Positions 26,458-35,280 of a stretch of 64,000 nucleotides of DNA are shown piece after piece. The position numbers and the translations under genes were made by a program. Source of the DNA: Ornithoclostridium sp949298505. Its GTDB lineage: Bacteria; Bacillota; Clostridia; Christensenellales; UBA3700. Below the pieces are notes generated by a model, which saw nothing but the letters and a program-made list of their open reading frames with translations, was not told where the DNA came from and did no database searches. The stretch is from the NCBI GenBank assembly GCA_949298505.1, contig CASFWW010000020.1:1-64000 (forward strand). The letters are read 5' to 3'. The stretch's first letter is position 1. The number at the start of each line of letters is the position of its first letter.

Positions 26458-26663
26458 CTGCGCCGGTTTTCTCTTTTTCCGTTTTTTTGCTTTGTCTCTT
26501 TCCCTTTCTGCTCTTCTTCTGTTTTTCTTACCTTATCTGCACGCACGCCGTTGCAACCGGTTTGTCTGTTTCGCCGATGCCTGCCCGTCAGATTTCCGTT
26601 TCAGCCCGGTCACATGCCCTTGCCGGCGCCTGCGCGCGTATATACGCTTTTTATATCAATTAC

Positions 26664-26692
26664 TTTACAAAAAAATACACTTGTTTTATAAT
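26664..26692 (+). promoter_or_regulatory. Sigma-A promoter for leuS-serS
   Basis: TTTACA (26664-26669), 17-bp spacer, TATAAT (26687-26692), 50 bp before the leuS ATG. No T-box leader is visible, so tRNA-dependent attenuation is unlikely. Confidence 0.75.
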
Positions 26693-26742
26693 ATATCTAT
26701 ATATTTGCATCCAAAGCAAAATCTACCGAATACGGAGTTTAT

Positions 26743-29175
26743 ATGGATTTTCTTCAAATTGAAAAAAAGTGGCAAAAACGTTGGGCTGACGAAAAACTGT
26801 ACAGCTTCGACAAGTCCAGAATGGACAAAAAGTATTATGTGCTCGAGATGTTCTCCTACCCTTCAGGCGCGAAACTCCACGTGGGGCACTGGTACAACTT
26901 CGGCCCGTCGGACAGCTACGCGCGTTTTATGCGCATGAACGGCTACGAGGTCTTTCAGCCGATGGGCTTCGACGCGTTCGGCCTCCCCGCAGAAAACTAC
27001 GCAATCAAAACGGGCATCCACCCGCAGGACAGCACCCTCAAGAACATTGAGACGATGGAAAAACAGCTCAAAGCGATGGGCGCTTCCTTCGACTGGGATT
27101 ACGAGGTCAAGACCTGCATGCCCGATTACTACAAGTGGACGCAGTGGATCTTTCTCCAGTTCTATAAAAAAGGGCTCGCCTACCGCAAAGAGGCGCCCGT
27201 CAACTGGTGCCCGCATTGCAACACCGTGCTCGCCAACGAACAGGTCGTCGACGGCGCGTGCGAGCGTTGCGGCACGACGGTCGTGCGCAAGAACCTGACT
27301 CAGTGGTTCTTCAAGATCACGGATTATGCAGAAGAACTCCTTCAGGGTCTGGACAAGCTCGACTGGCCTGAAAAAACCAAGCTGATGCAGAAAAACTGGA
27401 TCGGTAAATCCACGGGCGGAGAGATCACGTTCGACTGCGAAAGCGGCGATTCTTTCAAAGTGTTCACCACCCGCGCGGATACCATTTTCGGCGTTTCTTA
27501 CGTCATTCTCGCGCCCGAGCATCCGCTCGTCGACAAGCTGACCACCCCCGAACACAAGGCGGAAGTGGAAGCCTACAAGGAAGCCTGCGCGAAAAGCTCT
27601 GAGATCGAAAGACTCTCCACCTCCCGCGAAAAAACGGGCGCGTTTACCGGCGCGTACTGCATCAACCCGGCGAACGGCGAAAGGGTGCCGATCTGGATCG
27701 GCGATTACGTGCTGTATTCCTACGGCACCGGCGCAGTCATGGGCGTCGCCGCTCACGACGAGAGAGACTACGATTTCGCCAAAAAGTACGACCTGCTTAT
27801 ACGCCGCGTGATACGCTCCAAGGACGGCTCCGACGACTCGCTCCCCTATTGCGACTACGGCGTTATGGTCAACAGCGGTCAGTTCGACGGCATGACCACC
27901 GAAGAAGGCAGAGTCAAAGTCATTGAGTGGCTCGCCAAGACCGGTCACGGTGAACTCAAGACGAATTACCGCCTGCGCGACTGGCTGATATCCCGCCAGC
28001 GTTACTGGGGCTGCCCGATACCTATCATACATTGCGATCACTGCGGCGAAGTGCCCGTACCCGAAAGCGACCTGCCCGTCAGACTTCCGTACAACGTAGA
28101 CTTCAAGCCGGACGGCAAATCACCCCTCCTCAAGTGCGAGGAATATATGAATACCGTCTGCCCGATATGCGGCAGACCCGCAAGGCGCGACCCGGACACG
28201 CTGGACACCTTCGTCTGCTCCAGCTGGTACTTCCTGCGCTACCCCGACGCAAACAACGACAAGATGGCGTTCGACCCTGAGATCATCAACAAAATGCTCC
28301 CCGTCGACAAATATATCGGCGGCGCGGAACACGCCTGCATGCACCTCCTGTACGCCCGCTTCTTCACCAAGGCGCTCAGAGACCTCGGCTACCTCAAGTT
28401 CGATGAGCCGTTCACCTCGCTCGTGCACCAGGGCACCATACTCGGTCCCGACGGCTTCAAGATGAGCAAGTCGCGCGGAAACGTCGTGTCTCCCGACGAT
28501 TACGTCAGCAAATACGGCTCCGACGCGTTCAGGCTCTACCTGATGTTCGGCTTCTCTTACGTCGAGGGCGGCCCGTGGAACAGCAACGGGCTTGAATCCA
28601 TAGTCAAGTTCATGGAGAGAGTGGAACGCCTCGTAAAACGCAGCATAGACGGCGGCACGGGCGAAGGCACCTTCGGCGAAGCCGAAAAAGCGCTCAATTT
28701 CGTGCGCCACAACACGATCAGACGCGTCACCGACGACACCAAGCAATTCTCCTTCAACACCGCGATAGCGCGTCTTATGGAGTTCGTCAACGCGACTTAT
28801 AAGTACCTTGACTCCGGCAACAAAGTCAACAATAAGTTCGTCCGCGAGTCAGTCGAAGATCTCGTGCTTATGATGGCGCCGTTCGCACCGCATTTTGCCG
28901 AAGAACTCAACGAAATGCTCGGCCATAAAGAGAGCGTTTTCAACCGCGCTTACCCCAGATGCGACGAAAAAGCGCTCGTCCTCGACGAATACGAACTCGC
29001 CGTTCAGGTCAACAGCCGTATGAAAGCAAAGATCGTCGTCCCCGTCGACGCAGACGAAAACACGATCAGAGAAACCGCGCTCGCAAACGAACAGGTGAAA
29101 CTGGCGATCGGAAATATGAACGTCGTCAAAGTGATAGTCATACCCAAGCGCCTCGTCAATATCGTCGTAAAATAA
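26743..29175 (+). CDS. leuS: Leucyl-tRNA synthetase
   Basis: A class I aminoacyl-tRNA synthetase of 810 residues, normal for the bacterial enzyme; it attaches leucine to tRNA-Leu in the cytoplasm. The HIGH motif is HVGH at 46-49 in SYPSGAKLHVGH. The CP1 editing domain is present (TTRADTIFGVSYVIL, about 245-260). CxxC pairs of the zinc-binding insert are visible (CPHC/CERC near 160-180, CDHC and CPIC further on). KMSKS lies near residue 572 in FKMSKSRGNVVSPDDY. The C-terminal anticodon and tRNA-binding regions are complete. The gene is 10 bp upstream of serS and shares its promoter. Confidence 0.98.
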   Translation: MDFLQIEKKWQKRWADEKLYSFDKSRMDKKYYVLEMFSYPSGAKLHVGHWYNFGPSDSYARFMRMNGYEVFQPMGFDAFGLPAENYAIKTGIHPQDSTLKNIETMEKQLKAMGASFDWDYEVKTCMPDYYKWTQWIFLQFYKKGLAYRKEAPVNWCPHCNTVLANEQVVDGACERCGTTVVRKNLTQWFFKITDYAEELLQGLDKLDWPEKTKLMQKNWIGKSTGGEITFDCESGDSFKVFTTRADTIFGVSYVILAPEHPLVDKLTTPEHKAEVEAYKEACAKSSEIERLSTSREKTGAFTGAYCINPANGERVPIWIGDYVLYSYGTGAVMGVAAHDERDYDFAKKYDLLIRRVIRSKDGSDDSLPYCDYGVMVNSGQFDGMTTEEGRVKVIEWLAKTGHGELKTNYRLRDWLISRQRYWGCPIPIIHCDHCGEVPVPESDLPVRLPYNVDFKPDGKSPLLKCEEYMNTVCPICGRPARRDPDTLDTFVCSSWYFLRYPDANNDKMAFDPEIINKMLPVDKYIGGAEHACMHLLYARFFTKALRDLGYLKFDEPFTSLVHQGTILGPDGFKMSKSRGNVVSPDDYVSKYGSDAFRLYLMFGFSYVEGGPWNSNGLESIVKFMERVERLVKRSIDGGTGEGTFGEAEKALNFVRHNTIRRVTDDTKQFSFNTAIARLMEFVNATYKYLDSGNKVNNKFVRESVEDLVLMMAPFAPHFAEELNEMLGHKESVFNRAYPRCDEKALVLDEYELAVQVNSRMKAKIVVPVDADENTIRETALANEQVKLAIGNMNVVKVIVIPKRLVNIVVK

Positions 29176-29185
29176 GGAGTCAACC

Positions 29186-30469
29186 ATGATAGACATAAAA
29201 CTCATCAGAACAAATCCTCAGCTCGTAAAAGATAACATAAAGAAAAAGTTCCAGGACGAAAAACTCGTCCTCGTCGACGAAGTCGAAGCCCTCGACAAGG
29301 AGTTCAGAGAGGCTAAGACCCGCGGCGATTACCTGCGCGGTCAGCGCAACGCCGTCAGCAAACAGATCGGCGGATTTATGGCTAAAGGCGACAAAGCCGC
29401 TGCCGAAGAAGCGAAAAAACAGGTCTCGGATATCGCAGCAGAACTGCTCGCCCTCGAAAAACGCGAGGAAGTCCTCCAGGAAGAGATCAGAAAACGCATG
29501 CTCGTCATCCCCAATATCATTGACGACAGCGTGCCCATCGGCAAGGACGACAGCGAAAACGTTGAAGTGGAACGCTTCGGCGACCCGTACGTCCCGCCCT
29601 TCGAGATCCCCTACCACGTGGACATCATGGAAAGCCTCGACGGCATCGACCTGGACAGCGCGCGCCGTACAAGCGGCAACGGGTTCTATTACCTGACCGG
29701 CGACATCGCACGCCTGCACAGCGCGATCCTCTCCTATGCGCGCGACTTTATGATCGACCGCGGATTCACTTACTGCATACCGCCGTTTATGATCCGCTCC
29801 GAAGTCGTCACCGGCGTCATGAGCTTTGCCGAAATGGAAAACATGATGTACAAGATAGAGGGAGAAGACCTCTACCTGATCGGCACCAGCGAACACTCTA
29901 TGATCGGCAGATTCATGAATACCATCCTGCCTGAAAATACCCTGCCCAAAACGCTGACGAGCTACTCTCCCTGCTTCCGCAAAGAGGTCGGCGCGCACGG
30001 CATTGAAGAACGCGGCGTTTACCGCATACACCAGTTTGAGAAACAGGAGATGATCGTCATCTGCAAGCCCGAAGAAAGCCCCGAATGGTTTGTGAAACTC
30101 TATACGAACACGGTGGATTTCTTCCGCACCCTCGACATCCCCGTGCGCACCCTCGAGTGCTGCTCGGGCGACCTCGCAGACCTCAAGGTCAAGAGCCTGG
30201 ACGTAGAAGCGTGGTCTCCCCGTCAGAAAAAATACTTCGAGGTGGGCAGCTGCTCCAACCTCGGCGACGCTCAGGCAAGACGCCTCGGCATCCGCATAAA
30301 GGGCGCGGACGGCAACTATTTTGCGCATACGCTCAACAACACCGTCGTCGCTCCTCCCCGCATGCTGATAGCTTTCCTTGAAAACAACCTCAATGAAGAC
30401 GGCAGCGTGCGTATCCCCGTTGCGCTCAGACCTTATATGGGCGGCAAAGAGGTCATCAGAAAGCAATAA
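29186..30469 (+). CDS. serS: Seryl-tRNA synthetase
   Basis: A class II aminoacyl-tRNA synthetase of 427 residues, the usual length. The N-terminal 110 residues form the long antiparallel coiled coil that grips the tRNA-Ser long arm (Lys/Glu/Ala-rich heptads). The catalytic core shows motif 2 around SPCFRKEVGAHG...RGVYRIHQFEKQE and motif 3 near the C-terminus (NNTVVAPPRMLIAFLENN). It also charges tRNA-Sec in organisms that have it. The ATG at 29186 follows AAGGAG, and the gene is cotranscribed with leuS. A GCCGC/GCGGC hairpin with a weak T run follows at 30476-30499. Confidence 0.98.
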   Translation: MIDIKLIRTNPQLVKDNIKKKFQDEKLVLVDEVEALDKEFREAKTRGDYLRGQRNAVSKQIGGFMAKGDKAAAEEAKKQVSDIAAELLALEKREEVLQEEIRKRMLVIPNIIDDSVPIGKDDSENVEVERFGDPYVPPFEIPYHVDIMESLDGIDLDSARRTSGNGFYYLTGDIARLHSAILSYARDFMIDRGFTYCIPPFMIRSEVVTGVMSFAEMENMMYKIEGEDLYLIGTSEHSMIGRFMNTILPENTLPKTLTSYSPCFRKEVGAHGIEERGVYRIHQFEKQEMIVICKPEESPEWFVKLYTNTVDFFRTLDIPVRTLECCSGDLADLKVKSLDVEAWSPRQKKYFEVGSCSNLGDAQARRLGIRIKGADGNYFAHTLNNTVVAPPRMLIAFLENNLNEDGSVRIPVALRPYMGGKEVIRKQ

Positions 30470-30711
30470 ACGAAAAAGCCGCTTTCCGGCGGCTTTACGT
30501 TTGCCCCGCCGGGCATTGCCGCATAGCCGCGGCAGGCAGACCCTGCCCGTCATACCGCGGCTTGTCTCACGCCGGCAACGCGATTCGTCTGATGACCTAC
30601 GGCGCGAAAGCGCAGGGACGATCGTTCAAACTTCGGCTCGCCGCACAGGCAAAACAAAAAGAAAACAGAAAACCATTGCCGCGCTCTCCGGCGCGGAAAA
30701 GCGAGGAAAAA

Positions 30712-31002
30712 ATGGAACGCGAAGAAGAATATTACGAAGAAGAACGGGAGCCGGAAAAGAGCCTGCTGAAAGGCGCTCTGCTCAGCCCTTTCGCGGCGGT
30801 CATCACCGTGATCGTCGTCTGCTTCGCACTTGTCGCAATAACGCTTTCCACCCCGTTTGTATTTATTGTAGCTCTGATCAGACTTTCGTTCGATTTCAGG
30901 CTGACGGGCAGATATACGCTTTCCTTCGTGGACAAGATCGCCACAGTCGCTTTTGCGATCGTTTACGGCGCATGGTACAAGATCTTCCATAAAGGCGAAT
31001 AA
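30712..31002 (+). CDS. Small two-helix membrane protein
   Basis: The ATG at 30712 has GAGG five bases upstream; a longer frame from 30562 lacks such a site, so 96 residues are preferred. The first 20 residues are strongly acidic (EREEEYYEEE). One long hydrophobic stretch (about 28-58: FAAVITVIVVCFALVAITL...VFIVALI) could form one or two helices, and a second hydrophobic segment lies near 75-88. I do not recognise the family. It stands alone between serS and a terminator. Confidence 0.55.
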   Translation: MEREEEYYEEEREPEKSLLKGALLSPFAAVITVIVVCFALVAITLSTPFVFIVALIRLSFDFRLTGRYTLSFVDKIATVAFAIVYGAWYKIFHKGE

Positions 31003-31087
31003 TCCCTTGACGGGACTGCCCCTTTGCGACAAAAACAGACAAGATCGTTTTAAACGGATTGATCGGTAAACCTTTTTTAAACGTAAA

Positions 31088-31120
31088 AAATTCCGCGGAT
31101 AACCGCGGATATTTTTTGTT
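31088..31120. terminator. Bidirectional terminator
   Basis: TCCGCGG-ATAA-CCGCGGA flanked by AAAAAATT and TATTTTTT, so it can end both the small membrane gene (plus) and the sulfatase gene (minus). Confidence 0.85.
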
Positions 31121-31203
31121 TAATAATTTAAAATTGCCGATAAGTTTCGGGTTTTTCGGGTATTTCCCGGTTTTTGCCCTGAGGTTTCCGCCTGATCTCA
31201 CTT

Positions 31204-32487
31204 TTAAATATTCTTTTTGAATATCCTGCGCCTGAACACGGGCGCGCTTTCTCCGGCTTTCACCATCTCTCGGGTCAGAAGCTTTCTCATCTCTTCTTTT
31301 ACCCCGGCGTACTCGCGCGAATTGATCAGGTTCCTGCGCTCGCCCTTGTCCTTTTCCTTGTCGTACAGATAGTCGTCCTTATAAACGTTTGTGTCGTAAT
31401 CAAAGCCGGACGTCACGCTGTATACGTACCTTTCCGTTATCACGCATCTGCCGTTGCCGCTCTCGCTTATATGCACGAATACGCAGTCGCGTTTCTCCGC
31501 CGACTGAAGGGGGATGCCGTCGAAATGCCCGGGCGCCGCCAGTCCCGCCGCTGTCAGAAGCGTGGGCGGAAGGTCTATCAGAGACACGAGTTTTTTCGCG
31601 TCCAGTTCTCCTTTTTCATACGCTCCGCCGAAGATTATCAGCGGAATGTGCGTGGACGCACTGTGGCAGGAGCGCTTGTATTCGAAATTGCGCGTTCTGA
31701 AATGACAGCCGTGATCCGAAGTGTAGATGAGCAGCGTGTTCTCGTATCTTCCCTTCTTTTTCAGTTCGTCGACGATGCGCGCGACGTTCTTGTCAAGCGC
31801 TTCGCAACATGCAAGGTATGAGGGATAATGGAACACGTGATCCCCGGGAAGCCCTTTTATGTCCTCGGGATAAGGCATGCCCTTGAACTTCGCCGCACTT
31901 CCCGGCGGACATTCGAAACGCCCGGATGTGTTCTGATGATGAGGCTCAAGGTACGAAACGAAAAGGAAATACGGCTTTTCGTGCGGCTTGCCGATATAGT
32001 CCACGACGTAATCCGTCATCCTGTCCGCCCTCACGCCGTCAAAACGCACTTCATTGCAGTCGTTGTCCCACAGCACGCCGCCGCTGCCCGTCGAAGAAAA
32101 CTCAAGAAGATCCGCCGCCAGCCAGTATTTGTAACCGCCCCTGAGTTGCTCGGGGACTCCCTTTTTTCTGTATTCGAGACCCTTTGAAGCCAGATGCCAT
32201 TTGCCGATATACGCGGTGTCGTAGCCGCCCTCGTTGAATACGTCTGCAAGATGCACGTCCTCTTTTCTCATCGGAACGCCGTTGGTGATACAGCCGTTTT
32301 TGTTGGGATATACCCCCGTCTGAAGGCACGCCCTCGCAGGTCCGCAGACAGGCTGGCAGGTGTAGGCGCTGTCAAAAACGTCTCCTTCTTCGGCAAACGC
32401 GACAAGATTGGGCGTGACTTCTGAAGTCACGGTATCCGCCCTCTGCTGATCGCTGAAAATAAAGATTATGTCAGGTCTGTTTTTCAT
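31204..32487 (-). CDS. Sulfatase (arylsulfatase family)
   Basis: A 427-residue type I sulfatase; it hydrolyses sulfate esters. The N-terminus has the metal-binding strand IIFIFSDQQRAD. The maturation motif is CGPAR (cysteine at about residue 48 in QPVCGPARAC), in which the cysteine is turned into formylglycine; GVYPNKNG follows. Further metal and active-site residues are in KWHL, YTSDHG and in the C-terminal domain. There is no signal peptide, so the enzyme is cytoplasmic, and no sulfatase-maturating radical SAM gene is in the window. A desulfatase for imported mucin or glycosaminoglycan fragments would fit a gut lifestyle, but the substrate is not shown. Confidence 0.9.
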   Translation of the reverse strand: MKNRPDIIFIFSDQQRADTVTSEVTPNLVAFAEEGDVFDSAYTCQPVCGPARACLQTGVYPNKNGCITNGVPMRKEDVHLADVFNEGGYDTAYIGKWHLASKGLEYRKKGVPEQLRGGYKYWLAADLLEFSSTGSGGVLWDNDCNEVRFDGVRADRMTDYVVDYIGKPHEKPYFLFVSYLEPHHQNTSGRFECPPGSAAKFKGMPYPEDIKGLPGDHVFHYPSYLACCEALDKNVARIVDELKKKGRYENTLLIYTSDHGCHFRTRNFEYKRSCHSASTHIPLIIFGGAYEKGELDAKKLVSLIDLPPTLLTAAGLAAPGHFDGIPLQSAEKRDCVFVHISESGNGRCVITERYVYSVTSGFDYDTNVYKDDYLYDKEKDKGERRNLINSREYAGVKEEMRKLLTREMVKAGESAPVFRRRIFKKNI

Positions 32488-32710
32488 GTTTTCCCCTTAT
32501 GCTCGCCGGCTTTTCGCGGCTTTAAGACTCCCTTCCCTCAACTTTTGAGTTTTGTTATTTTATAAGCTGCCGCGCGGTCTTTTCCGTCCGTCCTGCCGGA
32601 CGGCTTTTAGCTCAAAAACGCTTGTTTCCGCGTTGATCTGCGCGCAGTTTACTATGCAAACGCGTTTCGTCTGATTTTCTCGTCTGCCGCTTTAACAACG
32701 GATAATACGC

Positions 32711-32742
32711 GGAAAAAACGCAGCAAAGAAAATCTCTGCGGC
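32711..32742 (-). terminator. Probable terminator of the flavoprotein gene
   Basis: On the minus strand CGCAGAGATTTTCTTTGCTGCG (imperfect stem) is followed by TTTTTTCC, just after the stop at 32750. The rest of the spacer to the sulfatase start holds only a GTCCG/CGGAC hairpin near 32590. Confidence 0.5.
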
Positions 32743-32749
32743 GCGCTCT

Positions 32750-34153
32750 TTATTCTTTGTCTTTTGCGGCAAGTTTCTGACCCATGATGACGCCCATCAC
32801 GGAAGCCATCATAAGTCCTCTCGTCCAGCCGCTGCTGTCGCCCAGGCAATGCAACCCCTTTATGCTCGTGTTGAAGTCCTCGTCCATCTTGACCTTGTTG
32901 GAATAGAACTTGAGCTCGGGCGAATAAAGCAACGTTTCCGCCGCCGCGAAGCCGGGAACGACCTCGTCCACCGCCTGAATGAAGTTGATGATGTTTATCA
33001 TCGCGCGGTAAGGCATCGCCGCCGTGATGTCGCCCGCTACCGCGTCCGGAAGCGTGGGACGGACGTTGCTTCTCGCCAGTTCTTTCTGCCACGTTCTCTT
33101 GCCGTCTATAATGTCGCCGTATCTCTGCACGAGTATGTGTCCCGCTCCCAGCATATTGGTAAGTTCGCCTATCTTCTGAGCGTACGCTATCGGCTGATTG
33201 AACGGTTCCGAGAAGTTGTGAGAGCAAAGTATCGCCAGGTTGGTATTGGGCGATTTCAGCTCTTTATAGCTGTGTCCGTTGACGACGGCGAGGTCGTTGT
33301 CGTAGTTTTCCTGGCTTACGAAACCGCCGGGATTCTGACAGAAGGTACGCACCTTGTTCTTGAACGGCTTCGGATATCCGATGAGTTTGGATTCGTAAAG
33401 AACGCGGTTGACCTTTTCCATGACCTCGTTCCTCACCTCTACTCTGACGCCGATATCGACGGTACCCGGCTGGTGCATTATGTTGTGTTCAGCACACAGG
33501 TGTTCGAGCCAGTCCGCGCCGCGCCTGCCCGTCGCGATGACGGTGTTTTTCGCGCGTATCTCTTCGACTTTTTTGCCGTTGTCTATGATAACGCCGCAGC
33601 ACTTATCGCCCTCTAAGATAATGTTTTCGCACTGGTAGCCGAAAAGTATTTCTACGCCGTTTTTGAGAAGATACTGTTCGATGGCGTAATATATCTGCTG
33701 AGCCTTTTCCGTACCCAGATGGCGTATCGGACAATCGACAAGTTTAAGCCCCGCCTTTATAGCGCGCTTTCTTATCTCCTTTACCTCTTCGTCCTGACCT
33801 ATGCCCTCAACGTGCGTGTCGGCGCCGAATTCGAGATAAATTTTATCCGTATACTCGATCATGCTCTGCGCATAGTCCTCACCGATGAGTTCGGGAAGCG
33901 AACCGCCGACCTCGTGGCTGAGCGAAAGCTTGCCGTCCGAGAACGCGCCCGCACCGCTGAATCCCGTAGTGATATGGCAGTACGGCTTGCAATTCACGCA
34001 TATGTTTGTCTTTGCCTTCGGGCAACGGCGCTTTTCGATCGCTACGCCCTTTTCGACTATGAGTATCGAGCCTTTATAGTTGTGGCGGATCATCTCTATC
34101 GCGGTGAATATTCCCGCGGGACCCGCGCCGATGATTACGGTATCGTATTTCAT
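32750..34153 (-). CDS. FAD-dependent dehydrogenase (COG2509 family)
   Basis: The ATG at 34153 follows AAAGGAG and directly begins the Rossmann strand (KYDTVIIGAGPAGIFTA), so it is preferred to a start 75 bp upstream; 467 residues. GxGxxG is at residues 8-13. A second dinucleotide-binding region is near VIATGRRGADW. A Cys-rich insert, CPKAKTNICVNCKPYC (about 56-71), followed by GFSGAGAFSDGKLSL, is typical of this uncharacterised family. A DSSGWTRG motif near the C-terminus belongs to the FAD site. The true substrate is unknown. It stands alone on the minus strand downstream of upp. Confidence 0.85.
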   Translation of the reverse strand: MKYDTVIIGAGPAGIFTAIEMIRHNYKGSILIVEKGVAIEKRRCPKAKTNICVNCKPYCHITTGFSGAGAFSDGKLSLSHEVGGSLPELIGEDYAQSMIEYTDKIYLEFGADTHVEGIGQDEEVKEIRKRAIKAGLKLVDCPIRHLGTEKAQQIYYAIEQYLLKNGVEILFGYQCENIILEGDKCCGVIIDNGKKVEEIRAKNTVIATGRRGADWLEHLCAEHNIMHQPGTVDIGVRVEVRNEVMEKVNRVLYESKLIGYPKPFKNKVRTFCQNPGGFVSQENYDNDLAVVNGHSYKELKSPNTNLAILCSHNFSEPFNQPIAYAQKIGELTNMLGAGHILVQRYGDIIDGKRTWQKELARSNVRPTLPDAVAGDITAAMPYRAMINIINFIQAVDEVVPGFAAAETLLYSPELKFYSNKVKMDEDFNTSIKGLHCLGDSSGWTRGLMMASVMGVIMGQKLAAKDKE

Positions 34154-34411
34154 TTCCTTCTCCTTTACTTCTTTTCTGTCGGCTACTGCGGATATACTTC
34201 GCACCCCGCCGACACTCTTGTATATCACGGCTTTTTCCTGCCCGTGTTTATTATCTCGTGTTTTTCCGGCATTTCCTTTTCTTCTCTGCGATAACGGATA
34301 CGGCTTTTTCGCCGTTTATCCGCTTCAATGCCGTTGAGCAATCTTCCCTCACGGTATACGGTCGCGTTTCCCTGTTTGCCGTATGCCCGCCCGGTATAGC
34401 AAAACGCGCGT

Positions 34412-34440
34412 ATAAAAAGCCGCGCCTTACGGCACGGCGC
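34412..34440 (-). terminator. Terminator of upp
   Basis: Minus strand GCCGTGCC-loop-GGCGCGGC followed by TTTTTAT, about 20 bp after the upp stop codon. The spacer on to the flavoprotein start has no other gene. Confidence 0.75.
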
Positions 34441-34462
34441 AACTTACGCTTTAAAAGCGTTA

Positions 34463-35101
34463 TTACTTCGTGCCGAACAGTCTGTCGCCCGCGTCGCCGA
34501 GTCCGGGCAGTATGTAACAATGTTCGTTGAGCGTGCGGTCGAGGGTGGAAACGTAGACCTTTACGTCGGGGTTCGCTTCAGCGACCTTTTCCACGCCCTG
34601 CGGCGCCGCGATTATGGACATAAGTCTTATCGTCTTTACCCCGCGCTGTCTTAAAAACTCTATCGCCGCGTTTGCCGATCCGCCCGTCGCCAACATCGGG
34701 TCGAGAAGCGTGACCTGCATATTCTCTATTCCCTGCGGCAATTTGCAGTAGTATTCATGCGGTTCCATAGTCTCTTCGTCGCGGTACAGACCGATATGCC
34801 CCACTTTAGCGAGCGGGAAAATCTTCTGCACGCCGCTGACCATACCCAGTCCCGCGCGCAGTATCGGAACGATAGCTATCTTCCTTTCCTGCACGATCTG
34901 CTGAGTGCATACTTCGAGCGGCGTTTCGACTTCGACCTCTTTTGTCGGCGCGTCCTTGAACGCCTCGTAAGTCATCAGCATCGTAATTTCCTCGACAAGC
35001 TCTCTGAACTCTTTAGTGCCCGTGTTCTTGTCGCGGAGTATCGCTATCTTGTGTCTTATAAGCGGATGATCGAATATCGTTACGTTGGGGTAATTTTTCA
35101 T
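34463..35101 (-). CDS. upp: Uracil phosphoribosyltransferase
   Basis: A 212-residue enzyme that joins uracil and PRPP to UMP in pyrimidine salvage. Seen: the N-terminal NVTIFDHPLIRHKIAILRD, typical of Upp; LRAGLGM; the PRPP-binding loop LLDPMLATGGSA at about 130; and the uracil-binding C-terminal YILPGLGDAGDRLFGTK. Length is normal for the family. It is transcribed alone from the promoter at 35129-35157 and ended by its own hairpin. Confidence 0.97.
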   Translation of the reverse strand: MKNYPNVTIFDHPLIRHKIAILRDKNTGTKEFRELVEEITMLMTYEAFKDAPTKEVEVETPLEVCTQQIVQERKIAIVPILRAGLGMVSGVQKIFPLAKVGHIGLYRDEETMEPHEYYCKLPQGIENMQVTLLDPMLATGGSANAAIEFLRQRGVKTIRLMSIIAAPQGVEKVAEANPDVKVYVSTLDRTLNEHCYILPGLGDAGDRLFGTK

Positions 35102-35128
35102 AAGTATCTCCTTTTTCCGTCCTTATCT

Positions 35129-35157
35129 ATTATCTTATTTTTTGCGCCGGTTGTCAA
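35129..35157 (-). promoter_or_regulatory. Sigma-A promoter for upp
   Basis: Minus strand: TTGACA (35157-35152), 17-bp spacer, GATAAT (35134-35129). Confidence 0.8.
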
Positions 35158-35222
35158 TACTTAATTTCAGACGCAGGCACACGGCTGTATATACGAAACA
35201 TTTAGTCTTGCTCAGTTTCCCG

Positions 35223-35251
35223 TTGATATTTGCGCCGCGCGGTGGTATGAT
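35223..35251 (+). promoter_or_regulatory. Sigma-A promoter for the M3 peptidase
   Basis: TTGATA (35223-35228), 17-bp spacer, TATGAT (35246-35251), 30 bp before the ATG. AGAGG serves as ribosome binding site. Confidence 0.7.
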
Positions 35252-35280
35252 AATAAAGATAATATTTAAAGAGGTATTTT

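Noticed and set aside
24723..26546. A 607-codon minus-strand frame opposite the lipoprotein
   Set aside because: The plus-strand frame has promoter, ribosome binding site, signal peptide, codon bias and terminator; the other strand has none of these.
26461..26742. T-box leader for leuS
   Set aside because: No T-box sequence or antiterminator was found; only a sigma-A promoter.
30500..30711. Possible structured RNA between serS and the small membrane gene
   Set aside because: Several GC-rich hairpins are visible, but none of the signatures of tmRNA, SRP RNA, RNase P or 6S RNA could be recognised.
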